From: Osmia lignaria lignaria
Lineage: Eukaryota > Arthropoda > Insecta > Hymenoptera > Megachilidae
Assembly: GCF_051020975.1 (NCBI RefSeq)
Contig: NC_135035.1
Span: 1,364,001 to 1,428,000 of the forward strand
Direction: 5' to 3'
DNA: 64,000 nt
Shown: positions 9,685 through 24,400 of the stretch, piece after piece
How the letters are laid out: each line of letters begins with the position of its first letter
How positions within the stretch are numbered: the stretch's first letter is position 1
Program-made: the position numbers and the translations under genes
The notes under the pieces: generated by a model
The model's database searches: none
What the model was told of the DNA's origin: nothing
The model's input: only the letters and a program-made list of their open reading frames with translations

Positions 9685-9713
9685 ACTGGAAATCGCGAAT
9701 AGTTTTCAATTCT
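9685..9713. other. Palindrome centre (29-bp spacer)
   Basis: The arms meet at CGACCACTCTTTTT / AAAAAGAGTGGTCG, separated by 29 bp that is itself part of the 157-bp unit. A short asymmetrical spacer is typical of an inverted-duplication centre. Confidence 0.8.
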
Positions 9714-10095
9714 AAAAAGAGTGGTCGATCATGAAAATATATGGAAAAATAGTGGAATTATTGATTTTATCGATTTTTTACCATTTTATTGCGTCGTATT
9801 TAGAACAACTATTTTCTACGATAAGCATCTTTCCTCACTAAAAAATTGAAAACTATTCGCGATTTCCAGTAAAAAGAGTGGTTGTTCATGCAAATATATG
9901 GAAAAATAGTGGAATTATTGATTTTTTCGATTTTTTACTATTTTATTGCGTCGTATTCAGACCAGCTCATTTTCGACGATAAGCACCTTTTCTCACTAAG
10001 AAATTGAAAACTAATCGCGATTTCCAGTAAAAAGAGAGGTCGATCATGCAAATATATGGAAAAATAGTGGAATTATTGATTTTTTCGATTTTTTA

Positions 10096-10099
10096 CTAT
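10096..10099. repeat. Target-site duplication of LTR 2, left copy (CTAT)
   Basis: CTAT directly precedes the LTR 2 terminus TGTTGCG and is repeated at 11041-11044. Confidence 0.75.
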
Positions 10100-11040
10100 T
10101 GTTGCGTGTCCGTTGCGGAAAATAGGGATATTCGGGGATTTAGGTGCAGGTGTGACAGTCCGTGGAGCGCAGAGGCGCTCCGCTCTCAAGGCGCGGATAT
10201 ACAAAATAATAAACTGTAGTTTTGTTTAGAGTACTTTAATACTTTGTATTTCAATTTAAATCGGAACTTTAAACTTTGTGTTATTAAGGCTTAGACCCTT
10301 CTGAGTGAGAACGACTTGTTCGTAACGAGTGACAAAATCATTCTAACAATTCTGCGCTTGGCGGAGGAGATCTTCGCGCGTTGCCGGTCGATGCCCCTTC
10401 CTTGGTGGATCCTGGATCCTCCCTCAGGATCATCCCTCGTCCAATGGTGGAGGAGTCCATCCCGTCTCGTGTGGGCCCCTTCTCCTGGCTGTGGTCCACC
10501 CTCAAGCGCGTGGAAGTGGAGGCGCTCCGCCAAGACGCTAGAATGTTGCAGCGCACATGTGCTACGAGAAAGCGTGGGACCCAGAGAAATTAGGAAACGA
10601 CAAGACCTTGTATTTGCCAAAGCAACTCTTGAGGAAATTTACGACCCTCTTAGAGTGCATGAAAAGACAGGATATTGAAAAAGACTTCGTAACCCTTAAC
10701 GACCGTTCATGACTTGGTCGAAAACAACGAATTGGCTATGGTCTATCATAAATTAGTTTTTTAGGAATTTTCAAAGTGAAACTATTCCATTCTCTGGACT
10801 TCCGGCCTTCTCTCAGCTCTATCACTCACGTCGAGGGGTTTACAATTTACTCTTTGTCTATTTATATAAGGGTACGCATAGACGATGTTCGAATTTCGCT
10901 CTTAATTTATGACCATCGATACAAAAGGTCCTCAAAGAACATTCAAGACATATCGATACAATAGACTATCGATAAATATTCCTATGGCAGTGTCGCCACA
11001 CCACTCTAAACACATTCACGTGATAACGTTTCACGTTACA
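10100..11040 (-). mobile_element. Solo LTR 2 (941 bp), nested in the palindrome's right arm
   Basis: Termini TGTTGCGTG...CACGTTACA form an imperfect inverted repeat with TG/CA ends, flanked by the 4-bp duplication CTAT (10096-10099 and 11041-11044). Removing the insert restores the 157-bp unit exactly (TTTTTACTAT|TTTATTGCG). On the minus strand it starts TGTAACGTG and has a TATA box (TATATAAATA, complement of 10859-10868), so minus orientation is favoured. Overlapping open frames of 109-120 codons occur on both strands in the GC-rich part (10290-10680) but have no protein-family features. The matching left-arm position is uninterrupted, so it inserted after the palindrome formed. Confidence 0.8.
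10859..10868 (-). promoter_or_regulatory. TATA box of LTR 2 (minus strand)
   Basis: The minus strand reads CCCTTATATAAATAGAC, a strong TATA element about 175 bp into the LTR in that orientation. Used to assign the LTR's strand. Confidence 0.45.
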
Positions 11041-11044
11041 CTAT
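11041..11044. repeat. Target-site duplication of LTR 2, right copy (CTAT)
   Basis: Follows GTTACA and continues into the interrupted 157-bp unit. Confidence 0.75.
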
Positions 11045-13299
11045 TTTATTGCGTCGTATTCAGACCAGCTCATTTTCGACGATAAGCACCTTTTCTCACT
11101 AAAAAATTGAAAACTAATCGCGATTTCCAGTAAAAAGAGTGGTCGATCATGCAAATATATGGAAAAATTGTGGAATTATTGATTTTTTCGATTTTTTACT
11201 ATTTTATTGCGTCGTATTTAGAACAATTTATTTTCCATGATAAGCACCTTCCCTCGTTAAAAAATTGAAAATTATTCGTGATTTTCGACAAAAAAAGGGG
11301 TTGATCATGAAAATGCGTGGAAAAATAGTGGAACTATCGATTTCTATCGATTTCTACAGTCTTATCGCGTCAGCTGTATAACGCGTTACATTCTGACATG
11401 TGCTCCGTGTTTCGCCAAAACATTGTAAAGTATCGGTGATTACCAGGAAAAAGATATATAATTGACAGAATGTATTGTCGGACTACATGTGATTAATATA
11501 TTCTAGTACAATTGTTCAAGAAATTTAGTGAATTGTGCATTGTAAAATTTTAGGTTATATTTGCTTATGGTGACATAAAACTAATTCACAGTAATTGGAT
11601 ATCATTTTCTATCTTTTCTCCATAAGTCTTTGCTGAACAAGATTGTTTCTAAATGTTTTAATATATCTTCTAAATGGTCTGGACAATAGAATATTTCAAT
11701 TGGACTCTTTTAGTCGGATGGGATGAGTTTGAGATTTGTAAACACAAGTGATACAAAATAGATGAAAGTGAATAGTAAAGTAACAACTTCGATATTACAA
11801 CTTTTTTTCTTATTTATGAATTTTAACACGACAAAAGTATTTATTTGTAAGTAGAAAAAGACAATGTGAACTATGAATTAAACTCTATATTAAGGAAATT
11901 GGAACAGGAAATTACAATTTATAAGTCTCATTATCTCCTGTTAATTTATTTACTTAAAGTATGCTGGCATTACATTGTTATTATAGCCGATGATTTGCAA
12001 AATAAACTTATCTAATTTAATAATCTTGTTCTTTAGATAATATGTTAACTGTATCTATTATATTTTTCTACTTCATAATTTGCTTGTTGTAATTTCCTGA
12101 TCACTGTGTGAATAAATGCTGAAAATAAAGAAAAAGAAATCATATTATTATATATTCATACATTGTACTCAAGAACATTAATTTGAAATAAAGGATGTAA
12201 TGAAGAAGTTAAGGTTTAATATTTCTTTTACCTTAAGCATATTTCCAGATATATCTTGCGACAAAGTAATTGCATTCCTTTACAGAGTACGTTATTGTTA
12301 TTTGTCTTAGTATTTCACTCTACATTTAAAAACAATATCATTAATACCATATCTACATTAGATATAACGACATATACAGATTCATTCCCACAGATCAATG
12401 TACATTTAATAACAATATCATTAGCACTACATCTACATTCGAAATAATGTAATAAATTGATTCATTCCCACAGATCAATGTACATTTAATAACAATATCA
12501 TTGGTACTATATCTACATTAGATATGTAATGTACATTTAATAACAATATCATTAGTACTATATCTACATTAGATATAATGTAATATACTGACACCTTCCC
12601 ACAGATAAATGTACATTTTAATAACAACATCAATCATACTATATCTACATCGGTTATAACGTAATATACTGCTTCCTTCGCACAGATCAATGTACATGTA
12701 AGAACAATATCATTAGTACAATATCTACATTACATATAATGTAATATACCGATTCCTTCTCACAGATCAATGTACATTTAATAACAATATCATTATTACC
12801 ATATCTACATTAGATATAATGTAATATACTGATTCATTCCCACAGATCAATGTACATGTAATAACAACATCATTCATACTATATCTACACTGGATATAAT
12901 GTAATATACTGATTACTTCCCACAGATCAGTGTACATATAATAGGAATATCTCTATTACTATATCTACATCGGTTATAATGAAATATAGTGATTACTTCC
13001 CACAGATCAATGTACATTTAATAACAATATCATTAGTACTTTATCTACATTAGATATAATGTAATATACTAATACCTTCCCACAGATAAATGTACATTTT
13101 AATAACAACATCAATCATACTATATCTACATCGGTTATAATGTAATATAGTGATTACTTCCCACAGATCAATGTACATTTAATAACAATATCATTAGGAC
13201 TATATAAACATTACATATAATGTAATATACTGATTCCTTCCCACAGATAAATGTACATTTTAATAACAACATCAATCATACTATATCCACATCGATTAT

Positions 13300-15060
13300 A
13301 ACGTAATATACTGATTCCTTCGCACAGATCAATGTACATGTAAGAACAATATCATTAGTACAATATCTACATTACATATAATGTAATATACTGATTCCTT
13401 CTCACAGATCAATGTACATTTAATAACAATATCATTCTTACCATATCTACATTAGATATAATGTAATATACTGATTCATTCCCACAGATCAGTGTACATA
13501 TAATAGGAATATCTCTATTACTATATCTACATCGGTTATAATGAAATATAGTGATTACTTCCCACAGATCAATGTACATTTAATAACAATATCATTAGTA
13601 CTTTATCTGCATTAGATATAATGTAATATACTAATACCTTCCCACAGATAAATGTACATTTTAATAACAACATCAATCATACTATATCTACATCGGTTAT
13701 AATGTAATATAGTGATTACTTCCCACAGATCAATGTACATTTAATAACAATATCATTAGGACTATATAAACATTACATATAATGTAATATACTGATTCAT
13801 TCCCTCAGATCAATGTACATTTAATGACAACATCATTCATACTATATCTACACTGGATATAATGTAATATACTGATTACTTCCCACAGATCAGTGTACAT
13901 ATAATAGGAATATCTCTATTACTATATCTACATCGGTTATAATGAAATATAGTGATTACTTCCACAGATCAATGTACATTTAATAACAATATCATTAGTA
14001 CTTTATCTACATTAGATATAATGTAATATCCTAATACCTTCCCACAGATAAATGTACATTTTAATAACAACATCAATCATACTATATCTACATCGGTTAT
14101 AATGTAATATAGTGATTACTTCCCACAGATCAATGTACATTTAATAACAATATCATTAGGACTATATAAACATTACATATAATGTAATATACTGATTCCT
14201 TCGCACAGATCAATGTACATGTAAGAACAATATCATTAGTACAATATCTACATTACATATAATGTAATATACTGATTCCTTCTCACAGATCAATGTACAT
14301 TTAATAACAATGTCATTATTACCATATCTACATTAGATATAATGTAATATACTGATTCATTCCCACAGATCAGTGTACATATAATAGGAATATCTCTATT
14401 ACTATATCTACATCGGTTATAATGAAATATAGTGATTACTTCCCACAGATCAATGTACATTTAATAACAATATCATTAGTACTTTATCTACATTAGATAT
14501 AATGTAATATACTAATACCTTCCCACAGATAAATGTACATTTTAATAACAACATCAATCATACTATATCTACATCGGTTATAATGTAATATAGTGATTAC
14601 TTCCCACAGATCAATGTACATTTAATAACAATATCATTAGGACTATATAAACATTACATATAATGTAATATACTGATTCATTCCCTCAGATCAATGTACA
14701 TTTAATGACAACATCATTCATACTATATCTACACTGGATATAATGTAATATACTGATTACTTCCCACAGATCAGTGTACATATAATAGGAATATCTCTAT
14801 TACTATATCTACATCGGTTATAATGAAATATAGTGATTACTTCCACAGATCAATGTACATTTAATAAAAATATCATTAGTACTTTATCTACATTAGATAT
14901 AATGTAATATACTAATACCTTCCCACAGATAAATGTACATTTTAATAACAACATCAATCATACTATATCAACATCGGTTATAATGTAATATAGTGATTAC
15001 TTCCCACAGATCAATGTACATTTAATAGCAATATCATTAGGACTATATAAACATTACATA
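13300..15060 (-). repeat. 881-bp higher-order repeat, two copies
   Basis: Rare variants recur at a fixed 881-bp offset: TTCGCACAG at 13320 and 14201, the CCCACAG before AGTGTACATATAATAGG at 13481 and 14362, TTCCACAG at 13960 and 14841, and TCCCTCAG at 13801 and 14682. Two adjacent copies fill about 13300-14181 and 14182-15062. Confidence 0.8.
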
Positions 15061-15113
15061 TAATGTAATATACTGATTCTTTCCCACAGATCAATGTACA
15101 TTTAATAACAATA

Positions 15114-18100
15114 TCATTAGTAGTATATGTACATTCGATATAATGTAATATACTGACTCATTCCCACAGATCAATGTACATTTAATTACAATATCATTAT
15201 AACTATATCTACATTAGATATAATGTGATATACTGATTCATTCCCACTGATCAATGTACATTATTAACAATATCATTATTACCATATCTACATTAGATAT
15301 AATGTCATATACTGATTGCTACCCACAGATCAATGTACATTTAATAACAATATCATTAGCACCATTTGTACATTCCATATAATGTGATATACGGATTCAT
15401 TCCCACAGATCAATGTACATTTAATAACAATATCATTGGTACTATATCTACATTAGATATGTAATGTACATTTAATAACAATATCATTAGTACTATATCT
15501 ACATTAGATATAATGTAATATACTGACACCTTCCCACAGATAAATGTACATTTTAATAACAACATCAATCATACTATATCTACATCGGTTATAACGTAAT
15601 ATACTGCTCCCTTCGCACAGATCAATGTACATGTAAGAACAATATCATTAGTACAATATCTACATTACATATAATGTAATATACTGATTCCTTCTCACAG
15701 ATCAATGTACATTTAATAACAATATCATTATTACCATATCTACATTAGATATAATGTAATATACTGATTCATTCCCATAGATCAATGTACATTTAATAAC
15801 AATATCATTAGTACTATACCTACATTAAATATGTAATGTAGATTTAATAACAATATCATTATTACTATATCTACAATAGATATAATGTCCGGTACAGATT
15901 CATTCCAACAGATCAATGTACATTTAATCACAATATCATTAGTACTATATCTACATTCGATATAATGTAATCTACTTATTCGTTCCCACAGATCAATGTA
16001 CATATAATACCAATATCATTAGTACTATATCTACATTAGATATCTACATTCGACATGTAATGTAGAATTAATAACAATATTATGATTACCATATCTAAAT
16101 TTCATATAATGTAATATACTGATTCATTCCCACAGATCAAAGTACATTTAATAACAACATCATTCATACTCTCTCTACATCGGATATAATCTGATATACT
16201 GATTACTTCCCACAGATCAATGTACATTTAATAGCGATATCATTATTACTATATCTACATTACATCAAATGTAATGTACTGATTTCTTCCCACAGATCAA
16301 GATACCTATGTTTAGTGACATCATCATTAGTACTATATCTACATTCGATATAATGTAAGATACTGATTCATTCGAACAGGTCAATGTACATTTAATAAGA
16401 ATATCATTGGTACTATATCTACATTCGATATAATGTAATATATTGATCCATTCCCACAGATCAATGTACATTTAGTAACAATATCATTAGTACTATATCT
16501 ACATTCGATATAATGTGATATACTTATTCGTTCCCACAGATCAATGTACATTTAATAACAATATCATTAGTACTATATCTACATTAGATATGTAATGTTC
16601 ATTTAATAACAATATCATTATTACCAGATCTTCATTAGATATTATGTAATATACAGATTCCTTCCCACAGATCAATGTACATTTATTACCAATATCATTA
16701 GTACTATATCTACATTAGTCATGTAATGTTCATTTTATAACAATATCATTATTACCATATCTACATTAGATATTATGTAATATACTGATTCCCTCCCAAA
16801 GATCAATGTACATTTAATAACTATTTCGTTATTACCATATCTACATTAGATAATATGTAATATACTGATTCCTTCCCACAGATCAATGTACATTTGATAA
16901 CAATATCATTAGTACTATATCTACATTCGATATAATGTAATATACTTATTCGCTCACACAGAGCAATGTACATATAATACCAATATCATTCGTCCAATAT
17001 CTACATTAGATATGTAATGTACATTTAATAACAATATCATTATTACCATATCTACATTAGATATTATGTAATATACGGATTCATTCCCACAGATCAGTGT
17101 ACATTTAATACCAACATCATTAGTACTATATCTACATTAGATACGTAATGTTCATTTAATAACAATATCATTATTACCATATCTACATTAGATATAATGT
17201 AATATACTGATTCCTTCCCACAGATCAATGTACATTTATTAACAATATTATTGGTACTATATCTACATTCGATATAATGTAATATACTGATTCATTCCCA
17301 CACATCAATGTACATTTAATAGTGATATCATTATTACTATATCTACATTACATCAAATGTGATGTACTGAGTTCTTCCCACAGATCAAGATACCTATGTT
17401 TAGTGACAACATCATTAGTACTATATCTACATTCGATATAATGTAATATACTGATTCATTCCCACAGATCAGTGTACATATAATAGGAATATCTCTATTA
17501 CTATATCTACATCGGTTATAATGAAATATAGTGATTACTTCCCACAGATCAATGTACATTTAATAACAATATCATTAGTACTTTATCTACATTAGATATA
17601 ATGTAATATACTAATACCTTCCCAGAGATAAATGTACATTTCAATAACAACATCAATCATACTATATCTACATCGGTTATAATGTAATATAGTGATTACT
17701 TCCCACAGATCAATGTACATTTAATAACAATATCATTAGGACTATATAAACATTACATATAATGTAATATACTGATTCCTTCCCACAGATAAATGTACAT
17801 TTTAATAACAATATCATTAGTAGTATATGTACATTCGATATAATGTAATATACTGACTCATTCCCACAGATCAATGTACATTTAATTACAATATCATTAT
17901 AACTATATCTACATTAGATATAATGTGATATACTGATTCATTCCCACTGATCAATGTACATTATTAACAATATCACTATTACCATATCTACATTAGATAT
18001 AATGTCATATACTGATTGCTACCCACAGATCAATGTACATTTAATAACAATATCATTAGCACCATTTGTACATTCCATATAATGTGATATACTGATTCAT

Positions 18101-21100
18101 TCCCACAGATCAATGTACATTTAATAACAATATCATTGGTACTATATCTACATTAGATATGTAATGTACATTTAATAACAATATCCGTATTACCATATTT
18201 ACATTAGATATAATGTAATATACTGACTCCTTCCCACAGATCAATGTACATTTAATGACAACATCATTATTACCATATATACATTAGATATAATGTAATA
18301 TACTGATTCGTTCCCACAGATCAATGTACATTTAATAACAATATCATAAGTACTATATGTACATTCGATATAATGTAATATATTGATTCATTCCCACAGA
18401 TCAATGTACATTTAATAACAATATCATTATCACCATATCTACATTAGATATAATGTAATATACTGATTACTACCCACAGATCAGTGTACATTTAACAACA
18501 ATATCATCAGTACTATATCTACATTCGATATTTAATGTCATATGCAGATACATTCCAACAGATCAATGTACCTACATTTAATACCAATGTCATTATTACG
18601 ATATCTACATGGGATACAATATAATATACTGATTGCTACCCACAGATCAAAGTACATTTAATAACAACATCATACACACTATATCTACACTGGATATAAT
18701 GTAATATACTGATTACTTCCCACAGATCAGTGTACATATAATAGGAATATCTCTATTACTATATCTACATCGGTTATAATGAAATATAGTGATTACTTCC
18801 CACAGATCATTGTACATTTAATAACAATATCATTAGTACTTTATCTACATTAGATATAATGTAATATACTAATACCTTCCCACAGATAAATGTACATTTT
18901 AATAACAACATCAATCATACTATATCTACATCGGTTATGATGTAATATAGTGATTACTTCCCACAGATCAATGTACATTTAATAACAATATCATTAGGAC
19001 TATATAAACATTACATATAATGTAATATACTGATTCATTCCCACAGATCAATGTACATTTAATAACAATATCATTAGGACTATATAAACATTACATATAA
19101 TGTAATATACTGATTCATTCCCACAGATCAATGTACATTTAATAACAATATCATTAGTAGTATATGTACATTCGATATAATGTAATATACTGACTCATTC
19201 CCACAGATCAATGTACATTTAATTACAATATCATTATAACTATATCTACATTAGATATAATGTGATATACTGATTCATTCCCACTGATCAATGTACATTA
19301 TTAACAATATCATTATTACCATATCTACATTAGATATAATGTCATATACTGATTGCTACCCACAGATCAATGTACATTTAATAACAATATCATTAGCACG
19401 ATTTGTACATTCCATATAATGTGATATACTGATTCATTCCCACAGATCAATGTACATTTAATAACAATATCATTGGTACTATATCTACATTAGATATAAT
19501 GTAATATACTGACACCTTCCCACAGATAAATGTACATTTTAATAACAACATCAATCATACTATATCTACATCGGTTATAACGTAATATACTGCTTCCTTC
19601 GCACAGATCAATGTACATGTAAGAACAATACCATTAGTACAATATCTACATTACATATAATGTAATATACTGATTCCTTCTCACAGATCAATGTACATTT
19701 AATAACAATATCATTATTACCATATCTACATTAGATATAATGTGATATACTGATTCATTCCCATAGATCAATGTACATTTAATAACAATATCATTAGTAC
19801 TATACCTACATTAAATATGTAATGTAGATTTAATAACAATATCATTATTACTATATCTACAATAGATATAATGTCCGGTACAGATTCATTCCAACAGATC
19901 AATGTACATTTAATCACAATATCATTAGTACTATATCTACATTCGATATAATGTAATCTACTTATTCGTTCCCACAGATCAATGTACATATAATACCAAT
20001 ATCATTAGTACTATATCTACATTAGATATCTACATTAGACATGTAATGTAGAAGTAATAACAATATTATGATTACCATATCTAAATTTCATATAATGTAA
20101 TATACTGATTCATTCCCACAGATCAAAGTACATTTAATAACAACATCATTCATACTCTCTCTACATCGGATATAATCTGATATACTGATTACTTCCCACA
20201 GATCAATGTACATTTAATAGCGATATCATTATTACTATATCTACATTACATCAAATGTAATGTACTGATTTCTTCCCACAGATCAAGATACCTATGTTTA
20301 GTGACATCATCATTAGTACTATATCTACATTCGATATAATGTAATATACTGATTCATTCGAACAGGTCAATGTACATTTAATAAGAATATCATTGGTACT
20401 ATATCTACATTCGATATAATGTAATATATTGATTCATTCCCACAGATCAATGTACATTTAGTAACAATATCATTAGTACTATATCTACATTCGATATAAT
20501 GTGATATACTTATTCGTTCCCACAGATCAATGTACATTTAATAACAATATCATTAGTACTATATCTACATTAGATATGTAATGTTCATTTAATAACAATA
20601 TCATTATTACCAGATCTACATTAGATATTATGTAATATACAGATTCCTTCCCACAGATCAATGTACATTTATTACCAATATCATTAGTACTATATCTACA
20701 TTAGTTATGTAATGTTCATTTTATAACAATATCATTATTACCATATCTACATTAGATATTATGTAATATACTGATTCCCTCCCAAAGATCAATGTACATT
20801 TAATAACTATTTCGTTATTACCATATCTACATTAGATATTATGTAATATACTGATTCCTTCCCACAGATCAATGTACATTTGATAACAATATCATTAGTA
20901 CTATATCTACATTCGATATAATGTAATATACTTATTCGCTCACACCTAGCAATGTACATATAATACCAATATCATTCGTCCAATATCTACATTAGATATG
21001 TAATGTACATTTAATAACAATATCATTATTACCATATCTACATTAGATATTATGTAATATACGGATTCATTCCCACAGATCAGTGTACATTTAATACCAA

Positions 21101-21440
21101 CATCATTAGTACTATATCTACATTAGATATGTAATGTTCATTTAATAACAATATCATTATTACCATATCTACATTAGATATAATGTAATATACTGATTCC
21201 TTCCCACAGATCAATGTACATTTATTAACAATATCATTGGTACTATATCTACATTCGATATAATGTAATATACTGATTCATTCCCACAGATCAATGTACA
21301 TTTAATAGTGATATCATTATTACTATATCTACATTACATCAAATGTAATGTACTGATTTCTTCCCACAGATCAAGATACCTATGTTTAGTGACAACATCA
21401 TTAGTACTATATCTACATTCGATATAATGTAATATACTGA
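15114..21440 (-). repeat. ~4.0-kb higher-order repeat, two copies differing by one 51-bp unit
   Basis: 15114-17450 matches 19151-21440. The offset is 4037 bp at the left end and 3986 bp further in. The 51-bp difference is one short unit present near 15430-15480 and absent near 19480. Between and beyond these blocks the array is a mosaic of the same variants, for example the TAGTAGTATATGTACATTCG variant at about 15118, 17818, 19155, 23508 and 24893. Confidence 0.75.
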
Positions 21441-24400
21441 TTCATTCCCACAGATCAATGTACATTTAATAACAATATCATTAGTACTATATCTACATTA
21501 GATATGTAATGTTCATTTAATAACAATATCATTATTACCATATCTTCATTACATATTATGTAATATACTGATTCCTTCCCACAGATCAATGTACATTTAA
21601 TCACAATATCATTATTACTATATCTACAGTAGATATATTGTCATATTCAGATTCATTCCCACAGATCGAAGTACATTTATTCACAATATCATTATACTAT
21701 ATCTACATTAGATATGTAATGTACATTTAATAGCAATATCATTATTACCATATCTACATTGGATATTATGTAATATACTGATTCCTTCCCACAGATCAAT
21801 GTACATTTGATGGCAATATCATTAGTACTATATCCACATTCGATATAATGTAATATACTTATTCGCTCCCACAGATCAATGTACATATAATACCAATATC
21901 ATTAATCCAATTTCTACATTAGATATGCAATGTACATTTAATAACAATATCATTATTACCATATCTACATTAGATATAATGTAATATACTGATTCATTCC
22001 CACAGATCAGTGTACACTTAATACCAATATCATTAGTACTATATCTACATTCGATATAATGTAATATACTGATTCATTCCGACAGATTAATGTACATTTA
22101 ATAACAATATCATTATTACTATATCTACAATAGATATGTAATGTTCATTTAATAACAATATCATTATTACCATATCTACATTAGATATAATGTAATATAC
22201 TGATTCATTCCCATAGATCAATGTACATTTAATAACAATATCAGTAGTACTATACCTACATTAAATATGTAATGTAGATTTAGTAACAATATCATTATTA
22301 CTATATCTACAATAGATATAATGTCCTGTACAGATTCATTCCAACTGATCAATGTACATTTAATCACAATATCATTAGTACTATATCTACATTCGATATA
22401 ATGTAATCTACTTATTCGTTCCCACAGATCAATGTACATATAATACCAATATCATTAGTACTATATCTACATTAGATATCTACATTAGATATGTAATGTA
22501 GAATTAATAACAATATTATGATTACCATATCTAAATTTCATATAATGTAATATACTGATTCATTCCCACAGATCAAAGTACATTTAATCACAATATCATT
22601 AGTACTATATCTACATTAGATATGTAATGTTCATTTAATATCATTATTACCATATCTACATTAGATATTATGTAATATACTCATTCCTTCCCACAGATCA
22701 ATGTACATTTAATAACAATATCATTAGTACTATATCTGCATTAGATATGTAATGTACATTTAATACCAATATTATTAGTAGTATATCTACATTAGATATG
22801 TAATGTACGTTTAATAACAATATCATTATTACCATATCCACATTAGATATAAGGTAATCTACTGATTACTACACACAGATCAGTGTACAATTAATAACAA
22901 TGTCATTAGTACTACATCTACATTCGATATTATTTAATATACTGATTTATTCCCACAGATCATTGTACATTTAATACCAATATCATTAGTACTATATCTA
23001 CATTAGATATGTAATGTACAATTAATAACAATATTATTATTACCATATCTACATTAGATATAATGTAATATACTGATTCCTTCCCACAGATCAATGTACA
23101 TTTAATAACAACATCATACACACTATATCTACACTGGATATAATGTAGTATACTGATTACTTCCCACAGATCAGTGTACATATAATAGGAATATCTCTAT
23201 TACTATATCTACATCGGTTATAATGAAATATAGTGATTACTTCCCACAGATTTAATAACAATATCATTAGTACTTTATCTACATTAGATATAATGTAATA
23301 TACTAATACCTTCCCACAGATAAATGTACATTTTAATAACAACATCAATCATACTATATCTACATCGGTTATAATGTAATATAGTGATTACTTCCCACAG
23401 ATCAATGTACATTTAATAACAATATCATTAGGACTATATAAACATTACATATAATGTAATATACTGATTCCTTCCCACAGATAAATGTACATTTTAATAA
23501 CAATATCATTAGTAGTATATGTACATTCGATATAATGTAATATACTGACTCATTCCCACAGATCAATGTACATTTAATTACAATATCATTATAACTATAT
23601 CTACATTAGATATAATGTGATATACTGATTCATTCCCACTGATCAATGTACATTATTAACAATATCATTATTACCATATCTACATTAGATATAATGTCAT
23701 ATACTGATTGCTACCCACAGATCAATGTACATTTAATAACAATATCATTAGCACCATTTGTACATTCCATATAATGTGATATACTGATTCATTCCCACAG
23801 ATCAATGTACATTTAATAACAATATCATTGGTACTATATCTACATTAGATATGTAATGTACATTTAATAACAATATCATTAGTACTATATCTACATTAGA
23901 TATAATGTAATATACTGACACCTTCCCACAGATAAATGTACATTTTAATAACAACATCAATCATACTATATCTACATCGGTTATAACGTAATATACTGCT
24001 TCCTTCGCACAGATCAATGTACATGTAAGAACAATATCATTAGTACAATATCTACATTACATATAATGTAATATACTGATTCCTTCTCACAGATCAATGT
24101 ACATTTAATAACAATATCATTATTACCATATCTACATTAGATATAATGTAATATACTGATTCATTCCCACAGATCAATGTACATTTAATAACAACATCAT
24201 TCATACTATATCTACACTGGATATAATGTAATATACTGATTACTTCCCACAGATCAGTGTACATATAATAGGAATATCTCTATTACTACATCTACATCGG
24301 TTATAATGAAATATAGTGATTACTTCCCACAGATCAATGTACATTTAATACCAATGTCATTATTACGATATCTACATGGGATACAATATAATATACTGAT

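Larger units (their letters stand above)
9130..11340. repeat. ~157-bp minisatellite at the palindrome centre
   Basis: Units contain AATACGACGCAATAAAATAG, AATTGAAA and GATCATGCAAATATATGG. Right-arm landmarks are 157-158 bp apart (9791 to 9948; 11051 to 11209) and left-arm landmarks are similarly spaced near 9284, 9441 and 9600. Outermost units (near 9181 and 11320) are more diverged. The tract is split by LTR 2. Confidence 0.85.
9714..12323 (-). repeat. Right arm of the palindrome, interrupted by LTR 2
   Basis: Reverse complement of 8170-9684. Removing the 941-bp LTR and its 4-bp duplication leaves about 1665 bp, about 150 bp longer than the left arm. This agrees with four instead of three copies of the ~157-bp unit (GCGTCGTATT at 9791, 9948, 11051 and 11209). 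The arm stops abruptly at 12323, where the satellite begins. Confidence 0.9.

Noticed and set aside
10290..10680. Overlapping 109- and 120-codon frames in LTR 2
   Set aside because: They lie in both strands of a GC-rich LTR segment, contain low-complexity Trp/Pro/Arg-rich translation, and show no family motif.
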